Shown: positions 1 to 10,499, counted from the stretch's first letter. The stretch is DNA of 64,000 nt from Pleodorina starrii (GCA_030267565.1 BRXU01000003.1:2960001-3024000); one strand, 5' to 3'. Numbers and translations are program-made. The notes: generated by a model from the sequence alone, not told the origin.

Positions 1-266
1 CACCCCGCTCACGACGGCCCCGGCTGCCCTGTCAGCTGAGCTGCGGCCTGGCTGGGCTGGGCGCTGATGGCTGACCCGGTCGGGGAGACCTGCTGTGCTG
101 CCTGGGCGCCCCCGGCGGGTGCCTGTGGTGCTGGGACCGGGGCCACCCGGGACAGATGAACCTGCAGACGCGGGCTGCTGCCAGCCACCCGTTGTACGGA
201 GCAGAGGACACCTTCATGCGCCCAGGAGGCTTCGAAGGCATCCAACCGGCCGGGCTTCAGCTGCGC
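1..266 (-). pseudogene. LINE ORF2 C-terminal fragment, copy 1 (runs off left edge)
   Basis: Read on the minus strand this is the end of a non-LTR retrotransposon ORF2, with its stop near position 9. The same protein segment lies directly downstream of a zf-RVT-type zinc motif at 11042-11797, which is why it is assigned to a LINE. The 5' side of the fragment abuts the poly(T) tract at 267-275, that is, the poly(A) tail of another LINE copy, so this is a 5'-truncated copy. It matches 1794-2059 almost base for base at an offset of 1793. No host function is expected. The family match is by motif and copy comparison only. Confidence 0.6.
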
Positions 267-1793
267 TTTTTTTTTCTGCGAGGGACGTTACAAGGACCGG
301 GAAAGCGAAGCCCAACGGGCAAGCCGAGCAAGACCGGCAAGCCACAACAACCTGGCAAGAAGCCCAAGAAACCACTGCAAGGAGCCGAGGAGAGAGAAAA
401 AGCCAAGCAACGCCTAAACTCGCAGACAGGACAGGGACAGGGACGGGGGCAGCAAGAGGCCAGGAGCCACTGCTGCACGGGCGGCACACACGGCCACCCC
501 TTCCTCCAAGACACCGAGGAGGGAACCGAAACCAACACCAGGGCCCAACACCAGGGCCAAACCCCAGGGCCGACACCAGGGCCAACACCACGGCCCAACA
601 CCAGGGCCAACCCCACAGCCCAACACCAGGGCCAACACCACGGCCCAACACCAGGGCCAAACCCACAGCCCAACACCAGGGCCCAACACCAGGGCCCAAA
701 ACCAGAGCCAACACCACGGCCCAATACCAGGGCAAAAACCACGGCCCAACACCCGGGCCAGCACCACTGACCAACAACAGGGCCCGTCACCGAGGACAAA
801 CCCCAGGGCCGGGCAAAGGCCCCAACAGCGACCACAGCAACAACACAACCACAACCTGCACAACCTCAACAGCCAAGGGGCGAACCCTATACCCAGGGCG
901 ACAGCAACAGGAACGGCAAACAAAGCCGGGCAACCGCCACAGCGAACCAGGGCGGACAAGCCCCCCCGCCTGGGAGCACCAGAGGAAACAGGAAAACCAC
1001 AGCACGCCCGAAGAACCCCGCACCACCTAAACCGCCTCCCAGAGCCACAAAAGCCGCAGGGACGGCGCCACACGAAGCGCACCAGAGACAAACAACAACC
1101 GACCCCACCCTGGGGGCGTCCCCGCAAGACAGCAGGCCCCAAGACACGCCTCCCTCCCAAGACACCCCACACCGCAGGAACCGCACTCCCGCGGCCCCCC
1201 GGCTCCCAAGAACCCCCACGGGCGCAGCAGGGGCAGTACCGCCTGGCTGGAAGCCAGGGCACAAGCGCGCCGGCGACAAGACTCCCGCAGACCCCACCCT
1301 GGGGGCGTTCCCTCCAGACAGCGACCCCCGAACCGCACCTGCCTTCCACGGCAGCCTGCACCGCACCAACCCTGCACCGAAGCCCCCCCTCCCCTCCCCA
1401 GGCCCCCCCCGAAACCCTCCCCAGTCCCCCCCGCGCCGCGCGCACCCCACTCCCAAGACCCCCCGTCCCCCAAAAACCCCCTCCAGGCCGCAGGGACAGC
1501 ACCGCCGGGTCGGAGACCAGGGCACGAGAGCGCCTGCGACAAAACACCCACAGACTCCACACAGGGGGCGACCCCTCAAGACAGCAGCCCCCGAACCGCA
1601 CCTGCCTCCCGCGGCAGCCTGCACCACACCAACCCTGCTCCGAAGCTCCCCCGACCCCCAAGACCCCCTAAGGCCCCACCCACAGCAAGCCCCGCACCGC
1701 ACCCCCCTCCCTAGGCAACCCGCACCGCCCGCTCCCCACCCTCGAGCTCCCTCGCACCCACGAACCTCAGACACCGAGACCCCCGGCTCGCAA
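267..1793 (-). mobile_element. LINE 3' UTR with poly(A), tandem unit 1
   Basis: A minus-strand LINE 3' end. Reading right to left, a long GC-rich 3' UTR leads into a minisatellite (about 540-770) of 11-13-nt units variant on GGGCC(A/C)TGGTGTT, then a conserved terminus CTTGTAACGTCCCTCGCAG and A9 (T267-275 on plus). The same terminus plus A-run recurs at 2060, 4594, 5470, 6473, 8758 and 10490, which shows it is the true 3' end of the family. Open frames here are composition artefacts of the GC-rich repeat. Positions 1-1793 and 1794 onward form a head-to-tail duplication. Confidence 0.75.
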
Positions 1794-2059
1794 CACCCCG
1801 CTCACGACGGCCCCGGCTGCCCTGTCAGCTGAGCTGCGGCCTGGCTGGGCTGGGCGCTGATGGCTGACCCGGTCGGGGAGACCTGCTGTGCTGCCTGGGC
1901 GCCCCCGGCGGGTGCCTGTGGTGCTGGGACCGGGGCCACCCGGGACAGATGAACCTGCAGACGCGGGCTGCTGCCAGCCACCCGTTGTACGGAGCAGAGG
2001 ACACCTTCATGCGCCCAGGAGGCTTCGAAGGCATCCAACCGGCCGGGCTTCAGCTGCGC
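1794..2059 (-). pseudogene. LINE ORF2 C-terminal fragment, copy 2
   Basis: A near-identical copy of 1-266: the C-terminal LINE coding segment ending at a stop near 1802 on the minus strand. As in copy 1 it is fused on its 5' side to the poly(A) of a neighbouring LINE copy (T2060-2068 on plus). The two copies share the same truncation breakpoint, so they arose by segmental duplication rather than by two insertions. Confidence 0.6.
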
Positions 2060-3345
2060 TTTTTTTTTCTGCGAGGGACGTTACAAGGACCGGGAAAGCG
2101 AAGCCCAACGGGCAAGCCGAGCAAGACTGGCAAGCCACAACAACCTGGCAAGAAGCCCAAGAAACCACTGCAAGGAGCCGAGGAGAGAGAAAAAGCCAAG
2201 CAACGCCTAAACTCGCAGACAGGACAGGGACAGGGACGGGGGCAGCAAGAGGCCAGGAGCCACTGCTGCACGGGCGGCACACACGGCCACCCCTTCCTCC
2301 AAGACACCGAGGAGGGAACCGAAACCAACACCAGGGCCCAACACCAGGGCCAAACCCCAGGGCCGACACCAGGGCCAACACCACGGCCCAACACCAGGGC
2401 CAACCCCACAGCCCAACACCAGGGCCAACACCAAGGCCCAACACCAGGGCCAATCCCACAGCCCAACACCAGGGCCCAAAACCAGAGCCAACACCACGGC
2501 CCAACACCAGGGCAAAAACCACGGCCCAACACCCGGGCCAGCACCACTGACCAACAACAGGGCCCGTCACCGAGGACAAACCCCAGGGCCGGGCAAAGGC
2601 CCCAACAGCGACCACAGCAACAACACAACCACAACCTGCACAACCTCAACAGCCAAGGGGCGAACCCTATACCCAGGGCGACAGCAACAGGAACGGCAAA
2701 CAAAGCCGGGCAACCGCCACAGCGAACCAGGGCGGACAAGCCCCCCCCGCCTGGGAGCACCAAAGGAAACAGGAAAACCACAGCACGCCCGAAGAACCCC
2801 GCACCACCTAAACCGCCTCAAAAGCCGCAGGGACGGCGCCACACGAAGCGCACCAGAGACAAACAACAACCGACCCCACCCTGGGGGCGTCCCCGCAAGA
2901 CAGCAGGCCCCAAGACACGCCTCCCTCCCAAGACACCCCACACCGCAGGAACCGCACTCCCGCGGCCCCCCGGCTCCCAAGAACCCCCACGGGCGCAGCA
3001 GGGGCAGTACCGCCTGGCTGGAAGCCAGGGCACAAGCGCGCCGGCGACAAGACTCCCGCAGACCCCACCCTGGGGGCGTTCCTTCCAGACAGCGACCCCC
3101 GAACCGCACCTGCCTCCCACGGCAGCCTGCACCGCACCAACCCTGCACCGAAGCCCCCCCGCCCCTCCCCAGACCCCCCCCCGAAACCCTCCTCAGTCCC
3201 CCCCGCGCCGCGCGCACCCCACTCCCAAGACCCCCCGTCCCCCAAAAACCCCCTCCAGGCCGCAGGGACAGCACCGCCGGGTCGGAGACCAGGGCACGAG
3301 AGCGCCTGCGACAAAACACCCACAGACCCCACACAGGGGGCGACC
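2060..3345 (-). mobile_element. LINE 3' UTR with poly(A), tandem unit 2
   Basis: Second unit of the tandem array: minus-strand 3' UTR with the minisatellite (about 2335-2560), the conserved terminus and A9 at 2060-2068. Compared with unit 1 it lacks about 11 bp near 2818 and has a slightly different repeat count in the minisatellite. At about 3345 it changes abruptly from 3' UTR into the zf-RVT coding segment, so the ORF2 C-terminal segment that should lie between is missing. This looks like a deletion or recombination junction. Confidence 0.7.
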
Positions 3346-3910
3346 CCGGGGCAGCCCCGCCAGAGTGTCCTCGGAGAGCGCCGCCATGCTGAAATGTGCC
3401 CTCATGAGACGCTGCAGCTCCCCAATGATGCAGCCCACCACCGTGGCCGACGGATGGTCATCAGGCTCCGCCCTGTGGTAGTGGCCCCAGACCGCCCATA
3501 GCCAAGTGGCTCGAAGGGCTGCCCACAGCAGCTGCAGCCCAGGGCTGGTGGGGTAGGCCGGCCAACCTCCCGGCCAGTCCCCCAGTAGCACAGCCGGCTG
3601 GCTGAAGGGCAAGTCCGCGGCCCCGGAGACTGCCGCCCACAGCTCTGCCAGCCAAACCCGAGCTGCGGTGTAAGCCCCGCACTCCAAGAAGATGTGGGCA
3701 GGCTGGCGACATGCAGGCTGCCGTCCACCGAGCAGCTAGGAGCAGGGCAGTGGGCACGCTGCGGCTGACCTTTGGAGGCCAGGTACACCCCGCACGGGAG
3801 CCGTCCATGGTGCAGCCGCCAGGCTAGCGCCTTGGCCCGGTTGCTTGCGGGGCAGTCCCACAGCCGCTGCCAGGCCCACCGGCGGTCGAGGGGAGACATG
3901 CCAGCCGGGC
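3346..3910 (-). pseudogene. LINE ORF2 zf-RVT region, broken
   Basis: Minus strand. A Trp/Leu/Arg-rich stretch (RRWAWQRLWDCPASNRAKAL...) is followed by a Cys-rich knuckle (CPAPSC ... HVFLEC pattern, the second half read with a frame change) and ARVWLAELWAAV. This order is typical of the zf-RVT zinc-binding domain found C-terminal to the reverse transcriptase of non-LTR retrotransposons. Comparison with the copy at 11430-11797 shows a small deletion that breaks the frame just before the HxxxxC half of the motif. No reverse-transcriptase domain is present, so the copy is 5'-truncated and dead. Confidence 0.65.
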
Positions 3911-4602
3911 GGTGCTCCCCGGCGGGGGGGGGCGTGTCCGCCCTGGTTCGTTGTGGCGGTTGCCCGGTTTTGTTTGCCGTTCCTGTTGCTGTCGCCCTGG
4001 GTGTAGGGTTCGCCCCTTGGCTGTTGAGGTTGTGCAGGTTGTGGTTGTGTTGTTGCTGTGGTCGCTGTTGGGGCCTTTGCCCGGCCCTGGGGTTTGTCCT
4101 CGGTGACGGGCCCTGTTGTTGGTCAGTGGTGCTGGCCCGGGTGTTGGGCCGTGGTTTTTGTCCTGGTGTTGGGCCGTGGTTTTTGCCCTGGTGTTGAGCC
4201 GTGGTGTTGGCTCTGGTTTTGGGCCCTGGTGTTGGGCCCTGGTGTTGGGCTGTGGGGTTGGCCCTGGTGTTGGGCCGTGGTGTTGGCCCTGGTGTTGGGC
4301 CCTGGGGTTTGGCCCTGGTGTTGGGCCCTGGTGTTGGTTTCGGTTCCCTCCTCGGTGTCTTGGAGGAAGGGGTGGCCGTGTGTGCCGCCCGTGCAGCAGT
4401 GGCTCCTGGCCTCTTGCTGCCCCCGTCCCTGTCCCTGTCCTGTCTGCGAGTTTAGGTGTTGCTTGGCTTTTTCTCTCTCCTCGGCTCCTTGCGGTGGTTT
4501 TTTGGGCTTCTTGCCAGGTTGTTGTGGCTTGCCGGTCTTGCTCGGCTTGCCCGTTGGGCTTCGCTTTCCCAGTCCTTGTAACGTCCCTCGCAGAAAAAAA
4601 AA
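3911..4602 (+). mobile_element. LINE 3' end with poly(A), plus orientation
   Basis: Plus-strand copy of the LINE 3' UTR: the GTTGTGGTTGTG-rich part, the GGGCCCTGGTGTT-type minisatellite (about 4120-4340), the conserved terminus at about 4572-4593 and A9 at 4594-4602. It starts abruptly next to the inverted zf-RVT copy on its left, so 3346-4602 is a head-to-head junction of two truncated elements. Confidence 0.75.
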
Positions 4603-4649
4603 CAAAGGGCGGGCTCCAGGGCTGATTGGGCCGCTGCCATCACCTCGGG

Positions 4650-5172
4650 CAGCACCCTACACCCAGGGCGACAGCAACAGGAACGGCAAACAAAACCGGG
4701 CAACCGCCACAGCGAACCAGGGCGGACAAGCCCCCCCCCCGCCGGGGAGCACCAGAGGAAACAGGAAAACCACAGCACGCCCGAAGAGAACCCCGCACCA
4801 CCGAAACCGCCTCCCAGAGCCACAAAAGCCGCAGGGACGGCGCCACACGAAGCGCACCAGAGACAAACAACAACCGACCCCACCCTGGGGGCGTCCCCGC
4901 AAGACAGCAGGCCCTAAGACACACCTCCCTCCCAAGACACCCCGCACCGCAGGAACCGCACGCCCGCGGCCCCCCGGCTCCCAAGAACCCCCACGGGCGC
5001 AGCAGGGGCAGCACCGCCTGGCTGGAAGCCAGGGCACAAGCGCGCAGGCGACAAGACTCCCGCAGACCCCACCCTGGGGGCGTCCCCTCCAGACAGCGAC
5101 CCCCGAACCGCACCTGCCTCCCACGGCAGCCTGCACCGCACCAACCCTGCACCGAAGCCCCCCCGCCCGCCC
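4650..5172 (-). mobile_element. LINE 3' UTR internal fragment
   Basis: Minus-orientation piece of the LINE 3' UTR, lacking both the terminus and the coding end. It aligns with about 880-1380 and 2670-3170. It ends abruptly at about 5172, where plus-orientation LINE sequence begins, so it is bounded by rearrangement breakpoints rather than by element ends. Confidence 0.6.
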
Positions 5173-5477
5173 CTCCCCTGGGGTTGGCCCTAATGTTGGG
5201 CCCTGGTGTTGGTTTCGGTTCCCTCCTCGGTGTCTTGGAGGTAGGGGTGGCCGTGTGTGCCGCCCGTGCAGCAGTGGCTCCTGGCCTCTTGCTGCCCCCG
5301 TCCCTGTCCCTGTCCTGTCTGCGAGTTTAGGCGTTGCTTGGCTTTTTCTCTCTCTTCGGCTCCTTGCGGTGGTTTTTTGGGGCTTCTTGCCAGGTGGTTG
5401 TGGCTTGCCGGTCTTGCTCGGCTTGCCCGTTGGGCTTCGTCTTCCCGGTCCTTGTAACGTCCCTCGCAGAAAAAAAA
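5173..5477 (+). mobile_element. Truncated LINE 3' end with poly(A)
   Basis: A short plus-strand copy beginning in the 3' UTR minisatellite (GGGGTTGGCCCTAATGTTGG) and ending in the conserved CCTTGTAACGTCCCTCGCAG plus A8 at 5470-5477. The poly(A) runs straight into the C-rich satellite. Confidence 0.7.
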
Positions 5478-6228
5478 CCAGGCCTCCCCTAGGTCCTATT
5501 CAGGGCCTTCCAGGTCCCCCAAGGCTCCCTACAGGCCAACCAAGGCTCCCCGCAGGCCCCCTGAGGCCCTCCCGGCACACCCAGGCCCCCCCAGGGCCCC
5601 AAGGGCCCCCCTCAGACTCCCCAAAGCCCCCCAAAGGTTCCCCAAGGCCCCCACAAGCCCCCGCAGGCTCCCCCGAGCCCATCCAGGCCTCCCCTAGGCC
5701 CTCTTCAGGGCCTCCCAGGCCCCCCAGGCTCCCTACAGGCCAACCAAGGCTCCCCAAAGGCCCCCGCAGAACCCCGCAGGCCCTCCCGGCATTCCCAGGC
5801 TCCCCTAGGTCCCCCAGGGCTCCCCTTAGGCTCCCCCTAGCCCACCCAAAGGTGCCCCAAGGCCCCCACAAGCCCCCGAAGGCTCCCCCGAGCCCAACCA
5901 GGCCTCCCCTAGGCTCTCTTCAGGGCCTCCCAGGCCCCCCAGGCTCCGTACAGACCTGCCAAGGCTCCCCAAAGGCCCCCGCAGAACCCCGCAGGCCCTC
6001 CCGGCACTCCCAGGCTCCCCCAGGTAACCCCAGGGCCCCCCTTAAGCTCCCTAAAGCCCCCCAAAGGTTCCCCAAGGCCCCCACAGGCCCCCGCAGGCTC
6101 CCCCGAGCCCAACTAGGCCTCCCCTAGGCTCTCTTCAGGTCATCCCAGGCCCCCCAGGCTCCCAGAGGCCCCCGCAGAACCCCGCAGGCCCTCCCGGCAT
6201 TCCCAGGCTCCCCTAGGTCCCCAAGGGC
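5478..6228. repeat. C-rich satellite array, ~206-218-bp units
   Basis: Tandem array of about 3.6 units. The phrase CAGGCCTCCCCTAGG recurs near 5480, 5686, 5902 and 6115, giving a period of about 206-218 bp. Each unit is built from smaller CCCCAAGG/CCCAGGCTCCC blocks. Open reading frames on both strands are a by-product of the composition. A second block lies at 8774-9178. Both blocks begin directly after the poly(A) of a plus-strand LINE copy. Confidence 0.75.
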
Positions 6229-7050
6229 TTTTTTTTGAATTCCGGAGGAACCCGGACTCGGGACATGGGACACACATGTTGTCTGGCGGCTCCACTGATG
6301 CTGCCACTTCTGCTGAGTAGCTAGCGTGCCAGGCTTCTGGGCGACTCCACGGGCCAGCTGGATGGTGCGGATGACTGTATGATGAGTCTTGTAAACCTCC
6401 GGACAGGACAAGGACAGGGGTGGGCACCCTCCTTTCTCATCACACCCCGGGTAATGGTCACTGACCGGTTTCTTTTTTTTTTTTTTTCTGCGAGGGACGT
6501 TACAAGGACTGGGAAAGCGAAGCCCAACGGGCAAGCCGAGCAAGACCGGCAAGCCGCAACAGCCTGGCAAGAAGCCCAAAAAACCACCGCAAGGAGCCAA
6601 GGAGAGAGAAAAAGCCAAGCAACGCCTAAACTCGCAGACAGGACAGGGACAGGGACGGGGGCAGCAAGGGGCCAGGAGCCACTGCTGCACGGGCGGCACA
6701 CACGGCCACCCCTACCTCCAAGACACCGAGGAGGGAACCGAAACCAACACCAGGGCCCAACACCAGGGCCAAACCCCAGGGCCCAACACCAGGGCCAACA
6801 CCACGGCCCAACACCAGGGCCAACCCCACAGCCCAACACCAGGGCCCAACACCAGGGCCCAAAACCAGAGCCAACACCACGGCCCAACACCAGGGCCAAA
6901 ACCACGGCCCAACACCCGGGCCAGCACCACGGACCAACAACAGGGCCCGGGATCCCGGTTTCGATCCCGGGATCCCGGGGGGAATTGCAAGGTTTCCCTG
7001 TTCCGGCCAATGAACCATTGCCTCCTTCTGTGGGGCGCAGCCCTCCCAAA
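6229..7050 (-). mobile_element. Second poly(A)-tailed retroposon, split by a LINE insertion
   Basis: Minus-strand retroposon with A8 (T6229-6236 on plus) and a 3' end rich in GGGTTCCTCCGGAATT. It corresponds to the uninterrupted plus copy at 10500-10818. Its body is interrupted: 6237-6472 and 6955-7050 are continuous in the other copy, while 6473-6954 is a LINE 3' end. The 5' part contains a nested palindrome around GGGATCCCGG (6948-6980). No coding region was recognised; it could be a SINE or a truncated LINE of another family. Confidence 0.6.
6473..6954 (-). mobile_element. 5'-truncated LINE 3' end inserted with target-site duplication
   Basis: Minus-strand LINE terminus (T-run 6473-6487 on plus, then the conserved terminus and minisatellite) truncated within the 3' UTR. 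It is flanked by the 8-bp repeat CCGGTTTC at 6465-6472 and 6955-6962, and the flanks are continuous in the empty-site homologue at 10500-10600. This is direct evidence of target-primed reverse transcription with strong 5' truncation. Confidence 0.75.
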
Positions 7051-8773
7051 GGTCTGAAGCCCGGCCGGCTGGATGCCTTCGAAGCCTCCTGGGCGCATGA
7101 AGGCGTCCTCTGCTCCGTGCAGCGGGTGACTGGCAGCAGCCCGCGTCTGCAGGTTCATCTGTCCCGGGTGGCCCCGGTCCCAGCACCACAGGCACCCGCC
7201 GGGGGCGCCCAGGCAGCACAGCAGGTCTCCCCATCCGGGTCAGCCATCAGCGCCCAGCCCAGCCAGGCAGCAGCTCAGCTGACAGGGCAGCCGGGGCCGT
7301 CGTGAGCGGGGTGTTGGGAGTGGGGGATCTCGGTGTCTGAGGTCCTTAGGGTGCGAGGGGCCTCGAGGGTGGGGGGAGTGCGGTGCGGGTTGCCTAGGGA
7401 GGGGGGTACGGTGCGGGGCTTGCTGTGGGTGGGGCCGGAGGGGGTCTTGGGGGTCGGGGGAGCTTAGGAGCAGGGTTGGTGTGGTGCAGGCTGCCGCGGG
7501 AGGCAGGTGCGGTTCGGAGGCTGCTGTCTTGAGGGGTCGCCCCCTGTGTGGGGTCTGTGGGTGTTTTGTTGCTGGCGCTCTCGTGCCTTGGTCTCTGACC
7601 CGGCGGTGCTGCCCCTGCGGCCTGGAGGGGGGGGTTCTTGGGAGTGGGGTGCGTGTGGCGCCGGGGGGTCTGGGGAGGGTTTCGGGGGGGGACTGGGGAG
7701 GGGCGGGGGGGCTTCGGTGCAGGGTTGGTGTGGTGCAGGCCGCCGTAGGAGGCAGGTGCGGTTCGGGGGTCACCCCCAGGGTGGGGTCTGCAGGTGTCTT
7801 GTCGCCGGCGCGCTTGTGCCCTGGCTTCCAGCCAGGCAGTGTTGCCCCTGCTGCGCCCGTGGGGGTTCTTGGGAGCCGGGGGGACGTGGGAGTGAGGTTC
7901 CTGCGGTGCGGGGTGTCTTGGGAGGGAGGTGTGTCTTCGGGCCTGCTGTCTTGCGGGGACGCCCCCAGGGTGGGGTCGGTTGTTGTTTGTCTCCGGTGCG
8001 CTTGTGTGGCACCGTCCCTGCGGCTTTTGTGGCTCTGGGAGGCGGTTTCGGTGGTGCGGGGTTCTCTTCGGGCGTGCTGTGGGTTTTCTGTTTTCTCTGG
8101 TGCTCCCCGGTGGGGGGGGGCTCGTTTTGCCCTGGTTCGCTGCGGCGGTTGCCCGGTTTTGTTTGTTGTTCCTGTTGCTGTCGCCCAGGGTGTAGGGTTC
8201 GCCCCTTGGCTGTTGAGGTTGTGCAGGTTGTGGTTGTGTTGTCGCTGTGGTCGCTGTTGGGGCCTTTGCCCATCCCTGGGGCTTGTCTCCGGTGACGGGC
8301 CCTGTTGTTGGTCCGTGGTGCTGGCCCGGGTGTTGGGCCGTGGTTTTGGCCCTGGTGTTGGGCCGTGGTGTTGGCTCTGGTTTTGGGCCCTGGTGTTGGG
8401 CCCTGGTGTTGGGCTGTGGGGTTGGCCCTGGTGTTGGGCCGTGGTGTTGGCCCTGGTGTTGGGCCCTGGGGTTTGGCCCTGGTGTTGGGCCCTGGTGTTG
8501 GTTTCGGTTCCCTCCTCGGTGTCTTGGAGGTAGGGGTGGCCGTGTGTGCCGCCCGTGCAGCAGTGGCTCCTGGCCCCTTGCTGCCCCCGTCCCTGTCCCT
8601 GTCCTGTCTGCGAGCTTAGGCGTTGCTTGGCTTTTTCTCTCTCCTTGGCTCCTTGCGGTGGTTTTTTGGGCTTCTTGCCAGGCTGTTGCGGCTTGCCGGT
8701 CTTGCTCGGCTTGCCCGTTGGGCTTCGCTTTCCCAGTCCTTGTAACGTCCCTCGCAGAAAAAAAAAAAAAAAA
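7051..8773 (+). mobile_element. Most complete LINE 3' end: ORF2 C-terminus, 3' UTR, poly(A)
   Basis: Plus-strand copy that shows the order of the family's 3' end without a break. The ORF2 C-terminal segment (about 7055-7305, ending TGA) is followed by a ~1.4-kb GC-rich 3' UTR, the GGGCCCTGGTGTT-type minisatellite (about 8300-8500), the conserved terminus, and A16 at 8758-8773. It is the reference for interpreting the other fragments. Sequence 5' of 7055 belongs to the second retroposon, so this copy is also truncated. Confidence 0.75.
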
Positions 8774-9178
8774 GGTTCCCCAAGGCCCCCACAAGCCCCC
8801 GAAGGCTCCCCCCAGGCCTCCCCTAGGCCCTATTCAGGGCCTCTCAGGTCCCCCAAGGCTCCCTACAGGCCAACCAAGGCTCCCCGCAGGCCCCCGCGGG
8901 CCCTCCCGGCACTCCCGGGCCCCCCCAGGGCCCCAAGGGCCCCCCTCAGACTCCCCAAAGCCCCCCAAAGGTTCCCCAAGGCCCCCACAAGGCCCCGCAG
9001 GCTCCCCCGAGCCCAACCAGGCCTCCCCTAGGCTCTCTTCAGGGCATCCCAGGCCCCCCAGGCTCCCTACAGACCTCCCAAGGCTCCCCAGAGGCCCCCG
9101 CAGAACCCCGCAGGCCCTCCCGGCATTCCCAGGCTCCCCTAGGTCCCCCAGGGCTCCCCTTAGGCTCCCCCTAGCCCC
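8774..9178. repeat. C-rich satellite, second block
   Basis: About two units of the same ~206-bp satellite as 5478-6228 (CAGGCCTCCCCTAGG at about 8814 and 9020). It directly follows LINE poly(A), as the first block does, suggesting that LINE plus satellite was duplicated as a unit. Confidence 0.7.
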
Positions 9179-10494
9179 CAGGGACGCCCCCAGGGTGGGG
9201 TCTGCGGGAGTCTTGTCGCCGGCGCGCTTGTGCCCTGGCTTCCAGCCAGGCGGTGCTGCCCCTGCTGCGCCCGTGGGGGTTCTTGGGAGCCGGGGGGCCG
9301 CGGGAGTGCGGTTCCTGCGGTGTGGGGTGTCTTGGGAGGGAGGTTACAAGGACCGGGAAGACAAAGCCCAACGGGCAAGCCGAGCAAGGCCGGCAAGCCA
9401 CAACCACCTGGCAAGAAGCCCCAAAAAACCACCGCAAGGAGCCGAGGAAGGAGAAAAAGCCAAGCAACACCTAAACTCGCAGACAGGACAGGGACAGGGA
9501 CGGGGGCAGCAAGATGCCAGGAGCCACTGCTGCACGGGCGGCACACACGGCCACCCCTTCCTCCAAGACACCGAGGAGGGAACCGAAACCAACACCAGGG
9601 CCCAACACCAGGGCCAAACCCCGGGGCCCAACACCAGGGCCAACACCACGGCCCAACACCAGGGCCAAACCCCACAGCCCAACACCAAGGCCCAACACCA
9701 GGGCCGACACCACGGCCCAACACCAGGGCCAAAACCACGGCCCAACACCCGGGCCAGCACCACGGACCCCAGCAGGGCCCATCACCAACAGCGACCACAA
9801 CGACAACACAACCACAACCTGCACAACCTCAACAGCCAAGGGGCGACCCCTACACCCAGGGCGACAGAAACAGGAACGGGGAACAAAACCGGAGAACCGC
9901 CACAACAAACCAGGCCAGACAAGCCCCCCCCCCGCCGGGGAGCACCAGAGGAAACAAAAACCCACAGCACGCCCGAAGAGAGCCCCAGAGGGAAGAAAAA
10001 CCCACAGCGCCACGGCAGCACACGAGCGCACCGGAGACAAGCAACCGCCGACCCCACCCTGGGGGCGTCCCCGCAAGACAGCCGGCCCCAAGCCTCACCT
10101 CCCCCCAAGTCACCCCGCACAGCAGGCACGCCGCCTGGCTGGAAGCCAGGGCACAAGCGCGCCGGCGACAAGACTCCTGCAGACCCCACCCTGGGGGCGT
10201 CCCCTCCAGACAGCGACCCCCGAGCCCCACCTCCCTCCCCAGTCCCCTCCCCAGTCCCCTCCCCAGTCCCCTCCCCAGTCCCCTCCCCAGTCCCCTCCCC
10301 AGTCCCCTCCCCAGTCCCCTCCACGCCGAGAGCACCCACCCCACACCCAAGACCCCCCGTCCCCCAAGAACCTCCAAAAGGCCGCAGGGACAGCACCGCC
10401 AGGTCAGAGACGAGGGCACGGGCGACAAAACACCCACAGACCCCACAAAGGGGACGTCCCCGCAGACCCAGTCCTTGTAACGTCCCTCGCAGAA
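9179..10494. mobile_element. Rearranged LINE 3' UTR fragments (+, -, +)
   Basis: Three pieces. 9179-9343 is plus-orientation 3' UTR. 9344-10470 is a minus-orientation 3' UTR lacking its last bases and poly(A). 10471-10494 is only the last ~20 bp of the LINE in plus orientation followed by a short A-rich tail. The minus piece carries the CCAGTCCCCTCC minisatellite at about 10226-10322. The long open frames here follow the GC-rich repeat and are not supported as genes. Confidence 0.6.
10226..10322. repeat. 12-bp minisatellite CCAGTCCCCTCC, ~8 copies
   Basis: A perfect 12-bp tandem repeat inside a minus-orientation LINE 3' UTR. The equivalent places in the other copies (near 1395-1430 and 3160-3200) have only degenerate CCCCTCCCC sequence, so the expansion is private to this copy. 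Confidence 0.85.
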
Positions 10495-10499
10495 AATAA

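Noticed and set aside
5478..6228. Pro-rich or Gly-rich proteins on both strands of the C-rich region
   Set aside because: The satellite has no stop codons in several frames. There is no domain, no splice signal and no codon bias.
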